From contig NZ_FXUZ01000017.1 of assembly GCF_900183575.1 (NCBI RefSeq), forward strand, positions 1-40,720: a DNA stretch of 40,720 bases, read 5' to 3'. This DNA comes from Staphylococcus cornubiensis. GTDB lineage: Bacteria > Bacillota > Bacilli > Staphylococcales > Staphylococcaceae. The notes beneath the pieces were generated by a model, which ran no database searches, was not told where the DNA came from, and saw only the letters and a program-made list of their open reading frames with translations. The translations under genes and the position numbers were made by a program. Positions 38,447-40,720 of the stretch are shown piece by piece (the first letter of the stretch is position 1; each line of letters starts with the position of its first letter).

Positions 38447-38985
38447 ACACCTTTCTTCCATAGAAATTTTTGGAGCGCTTCACTAATTAACTCAATTCAA
38501 AATGATCTTTCTATTTGTTAAACATGATTTCTATATCAATTTTTAAGTATATGAAGTGCGATTTCAATTAAAAATAGAAAATAATCAATTATTTTACTAT
38601 ATTTTATAACTGCGTAAACATTAGATAAACAAACTTTGCATTAAATTTACAATACGTGCTAAAAAGAGACTGAAATGTAAATTTTCTATTTAAAAAATGT
38701 CGTCTAATTTACCTTTTTTAGCGTGTATTGATATTAGGGTAATTGCCAGGTGAGTTGATACTTTTGATTGCCTTAAAATGAGTGAATTGATGTAACAACT
38801 TACTTTCATTCATCTCATACAAACATAATCAATGCATTGTCAATTCAAATGAAACAAAAATATTTTTAACATAAAAGCGGTACATTAATGAAATTATTAT
38901 AAGTTTTTAAAGTTTTATAATTTAATTTTAATAGTCGTTTGATATAAATAGAGTAGAATGATGAAACTATCGAGGAGGAAAATGG
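38447..38985. other. Divergent AT-rich intergenic region between wecC and the lysin gene
   Basis: No gene is visible in these 540 bases. The region should carry promoters for both divergent units. Candidates are TATACT on the - strand (38546-38551) and TAGAAT on the + strand (38954-38959), each with a weak -35. A long imperfect stem lies at 38650-38730. I found single TGTAAA or TGTAAC half sites but no complete WalR-type direct repeat. Confidence 0.5.
38650..38730 (+). ncRNA. Long stem-loop, possible RNA element
   Basis: Bases 38650-38666 pair with 38713-38730 through about 16 pairs. Two of these are G-U only if the + strand is transcribed (38656 with 38724, 38657 with 38723), and there is one bulge. 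A further short pairing AGAC/GTCT (38667-38670 with 38702-38705) lies inside. The wobble pairs hint that the structure, if real, works in + strand RNA. It may be a leader element or a small RNA; no promoter or T run was identified. Confidence 0.35.
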
Positions 38986-40323
38986 ATGAAACGTCGCTCA
39001 AAAGCATTCAAACTCAATGTAAAAGTAAGTATGACGACAGCCCTGATTTTAGGAGGATTATCTTTTACAAATGCTTACAACTCGGAAGATGACGATTTTA
39101 AAAATTTCTTATCAAAACATAACAAAATCGTTGCACCATTCAATTTAATCAACGTATTTAACAGTCAAAATGTTTATGCTGAAACGACGAGTACGCCTGA
39201 TTGGTCACAAAAAAATGCAGCACAATACATACAAAATCATATCGGTGTCGGCGTTGATTTTGATGGTTATTATGGCTATCAATGCATGGATTTAGCTGTG
39301 GATTATATGTATCAATTATCAAATGGCAACGTTCGCTTGGATGGGAATGCCTATCAAGCCAAAAATAATCATTTAGGCAACTATGCAAAAGTGTATTCGA
39401 AAAAATCTGGTTTTGTACCAAAGACTGGGGACATTGTCGTTTGGTCTCCAAAATCATGGAATGGCCATTATGGTCACATTGGTATTGTTAAAAAAGCAGA
39501 TTCAAAGCACTTCACTTCTTTAGAACAAAATATTAGAGGAAACTTTTCATTTGGAGAAGCTGGAAGGTTGGCTGAGCATCAATATAAAGATGTCGCTTAT
39601 TTTATCAGGCCTCACTTCTCAAATAAAAATCATCCACCACAATCTTCCTATTCGGATACACCTATCAATTCAAAAGTCGTTGTCAGTGAATGGATGAAAA
39701 CGAGAAGTGGCATCACATATAGAAGAGAAAACGGACAATATACCGTAACGAGAAATAATGGATTAGCCGTATTCAGTGCACCGAGCAACACCGGAAAACA
39801 AGTCACGAATTTAAAGGCTGCTACAACACTCAATTATGATTATAAATATGTGAACGATGGATACGTATGGGTTAGTTTTATGAAAAATCATCAACGATAT
39901 TATATTCAAACCGGCTACAGCGATGGGAACAGAGGGTATAAAATCGACAGCGAGCCATTCGGTGCCTTTACTAAAGTGAACTTTTCAGAGCCTAGTTATT
40001 CAGACGTCCTTTATAATAGTAATGCAATCACAAGCAGATGGCAGAAAACAAAATCAGGGAGCACCATGCGTTACGAAAATGGCAGATTCAAAGTAACTAA
40101 AGATAAGGGTGTGGCAATTTACAAACAACCTAACAATGATGGTAAACAGTTCGATACGTTGAAAAAACATCAACGTCTTATCTATGACTATCAATATATC
40201 AACGACGGCTATGTATGGCTTGGTTTCGAAAAAAATGGCAAAAGATATTATGCACAAGTTGGTTATAGTGATGGCAAATATGGCTTCAAATCCAACACAA
40301 AACCATTCGGCCAATTCGATTAG
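38986..40323 (+). CDS. Secreted CHAP-domain peptidoglycan hydrolase with two SH3_5 domains
   Basis: The 445-residue product has a basic N-terminus and hydrophobic stretch (residues 1-30, possible cut after TNA), then a linker to about 70. The CHAP domain (about 75-210) carries the catalytic Cys100 (YQCMDLAVDY), His164 (YGHIGIV) and Glu180 (LEQN). Its wording is close to staphylococcal prophage endolysins. Two tandem SH3_5 wall-binding repeats start near Trp236 and Trp352; each has the W-K-T-x-S-G, GYVW and Y-S-D-G pattern. CHAP enzymes cut as amidases or endopeptidases; which is unknown. A signal peptide, absent from holin-dependent endolysins, suggests use as an autolysin or a secreted lysin against other cells. 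GGAGG lies seven bases before the ATG. Confidence 0.88.
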   Translation: MKRRSKAFKLNVKVSMTTALILGGLSFTNAYNSEDDDFKNFLSKHNKIVAPFNLINVFNSQNVYAETTSTPDWSQKNAAQYIQNHIGVGVDFDGYYGYQCMDLAVDYMYQLSNGNVRLDGNAYQAKNNHLGNYAKVYSKKSGFVPKTGDIVVWSPKSWNGHYGHIGIVKKADSKHFTSLEQNIRGNFSFGEAGRLAEHQYKDVAYFIRPHFSNKNHPPQSSYSDTPINSKVVVSEWMKTRSGITYRRENGQYTVTRNNGLAVFSAPSNTGKQVTNLKAATTLNYDYKYVNDGYVWVSFMKNHQRYYIQTGYSDGNRGYKIDSEPFGAFTKVNFSEPSYSDVLYNSNAITSRWQKTKSGSTMRYENGRFKVTKDKGVAIYKQPNNDGKQFDTLKKHQRLIYDYQYINDGYVWLGFEKNGKRYYAQVGYSDGKYGFKSNTKPFGQFD

Positions 40324-40449
40324 GTTGAATTAAAATTAAGACATTCCCCATATTCACGACTAAAGCCAAATTTTCAGATTAATGATGATAAAACACAAAA
40401 AGAAATTGCCTTTCCAGGTATGAGACCAAGATTAAAAATCGAAATATAA
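40324..40449 (+). pseudogene. Open frame continuing after the lysin stop codon, possible gene remnant
   Basis: Immediately after the TAG at 40321-40323 the same frame stays open for 41 codons to a TAA at 40447-40449. The encoded text includes QKEIAFPGMRPRLKIEI and looks protein-like, but I do not recognise it. It could be the decayed end of another gene or a former extension of the lysin. Chance openness is possible. Confidence 0.3.
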
Positions 40450-40496
40450 AACTTTGACGCACAAGCATTTAATCAACCATTCCATGAAAAATAGGA

Positions 40497-40600
40497 TGGG
40501 ACATAAAAATTTTTGACGTTATTAATACATTATTTTGTTTAACTTGCCCTTTCACTATGAATTATGTTTTTGATTGCCCTCATGGCTTCGCGTTTCTTAC
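40497..40600 (+). repeat. Dispersed intergenic repeat, copy 4 (left part only)
   Basis: This begins TGGGACATAAAAATTTTTG and keeps TTTAACTTGCCCT, GATTGCCCTCATGGCTTCGC and GTTTCTTA, then departs from the family before the central hairpin. It is complementary in extent to copy 1, which has only the right part. From 40601 to the window end I see no gene and no recognisable repeat. Confidence 0.7.
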
Positions 40601-40720
40601 TGTTTTGCAAGTGTTTTTTTAGTATTTTGGCATCGCTGAACTACACCTAGCTGATTTTAAAATTTTTTTCTAGGTGTTATACTGAATATGTAGGAAAAAT
40701 TTGAGTTGTTTAGTCATAAC

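Noticed and set aside
38600..38985. WalR box controlling the CHAP gene
   Set aside because: Only isolated TGTAAA/TGTAAC half sites were found, without the second half at five-base spacing.
1..40720. CRISPR array, tRNA or rRNA genes
   Set aside because: No regularly spaced short repeats and no recognisable tRNA or rRNA sequence were seen on either strand.

Overview
The window reads as a chromosomal segment of a Staphylococcus that is probably not S. aureus. The supporting signs are a complete purEKCSQLFMNHD cluster next to folD, a qoxABCD quinol oxidase operon, strong GGAGG-type ribosome binding sites, TagG/TagH-like exporters, and a cell-wall lysin with staphylococcal CHAP and SH3_5 domains. 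Base composition looks moderately AT-rich by eye, a little less than S. aureus. I cannot name the species from this window.

Layout. 1-411 holds perhaps the tail of a gene on the + strand, two terminator-like hairpins and a dispersed repeat. 412-11591 (- strand) is the eleven-gene de novo purine operon, read purE first and purD last, with overlapping or nearly touching genes. folD (+) diverges from purE; the shared intergenic region carries a good purE promoter, an extended -10 for folD and PurBox-like sequences. A repeat copy separates folD from hmp (-), a flavohaemoglobin. A small secreted Ig-like protein (+) follows, then qoxABCD (+) with a hairpin terminator. A nucleoside hydrolase (+) converges on a two-gene - strand operon made of an MFS transporter and a HelD-like RNA polymerase helicase. 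23810-24719 is gene-free and carries the largest repeat copy.

24720-38446 is a long - strand block. Read in the direction of transcription it encodes a UDP-ManNAc dehydrogenase, a TagG-like ABC permease, a GT4 enzyme, an unknown protein, a large CgeB-like/GT2 fusion, another GT4, two unknown proteins, a further GT-like protein, a TagH-like ABC ATPase and a GT4 with an internal membrane hairpin, followed by a PepSY lipoprotein. This looks like a complete route for an ABC-exported, probably ManNAcA-containing wall glycopolymer. It would be distinct from ordinary wall teichoic acid and from Wzx/Wzy capsule. It is the most interesting part of the window. Beyond it, divergently transcribed, is a secreted CHAP plus double SH3_5 peptidoglycan hydrolase with phage-lysin-like domains.

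The second theme is a dispersed intergenic repeat present in at least four copies (one inverted, one truncated). Its central hairpin keeps its pairing although the arm sequences differ, with compensatory changes between copies.
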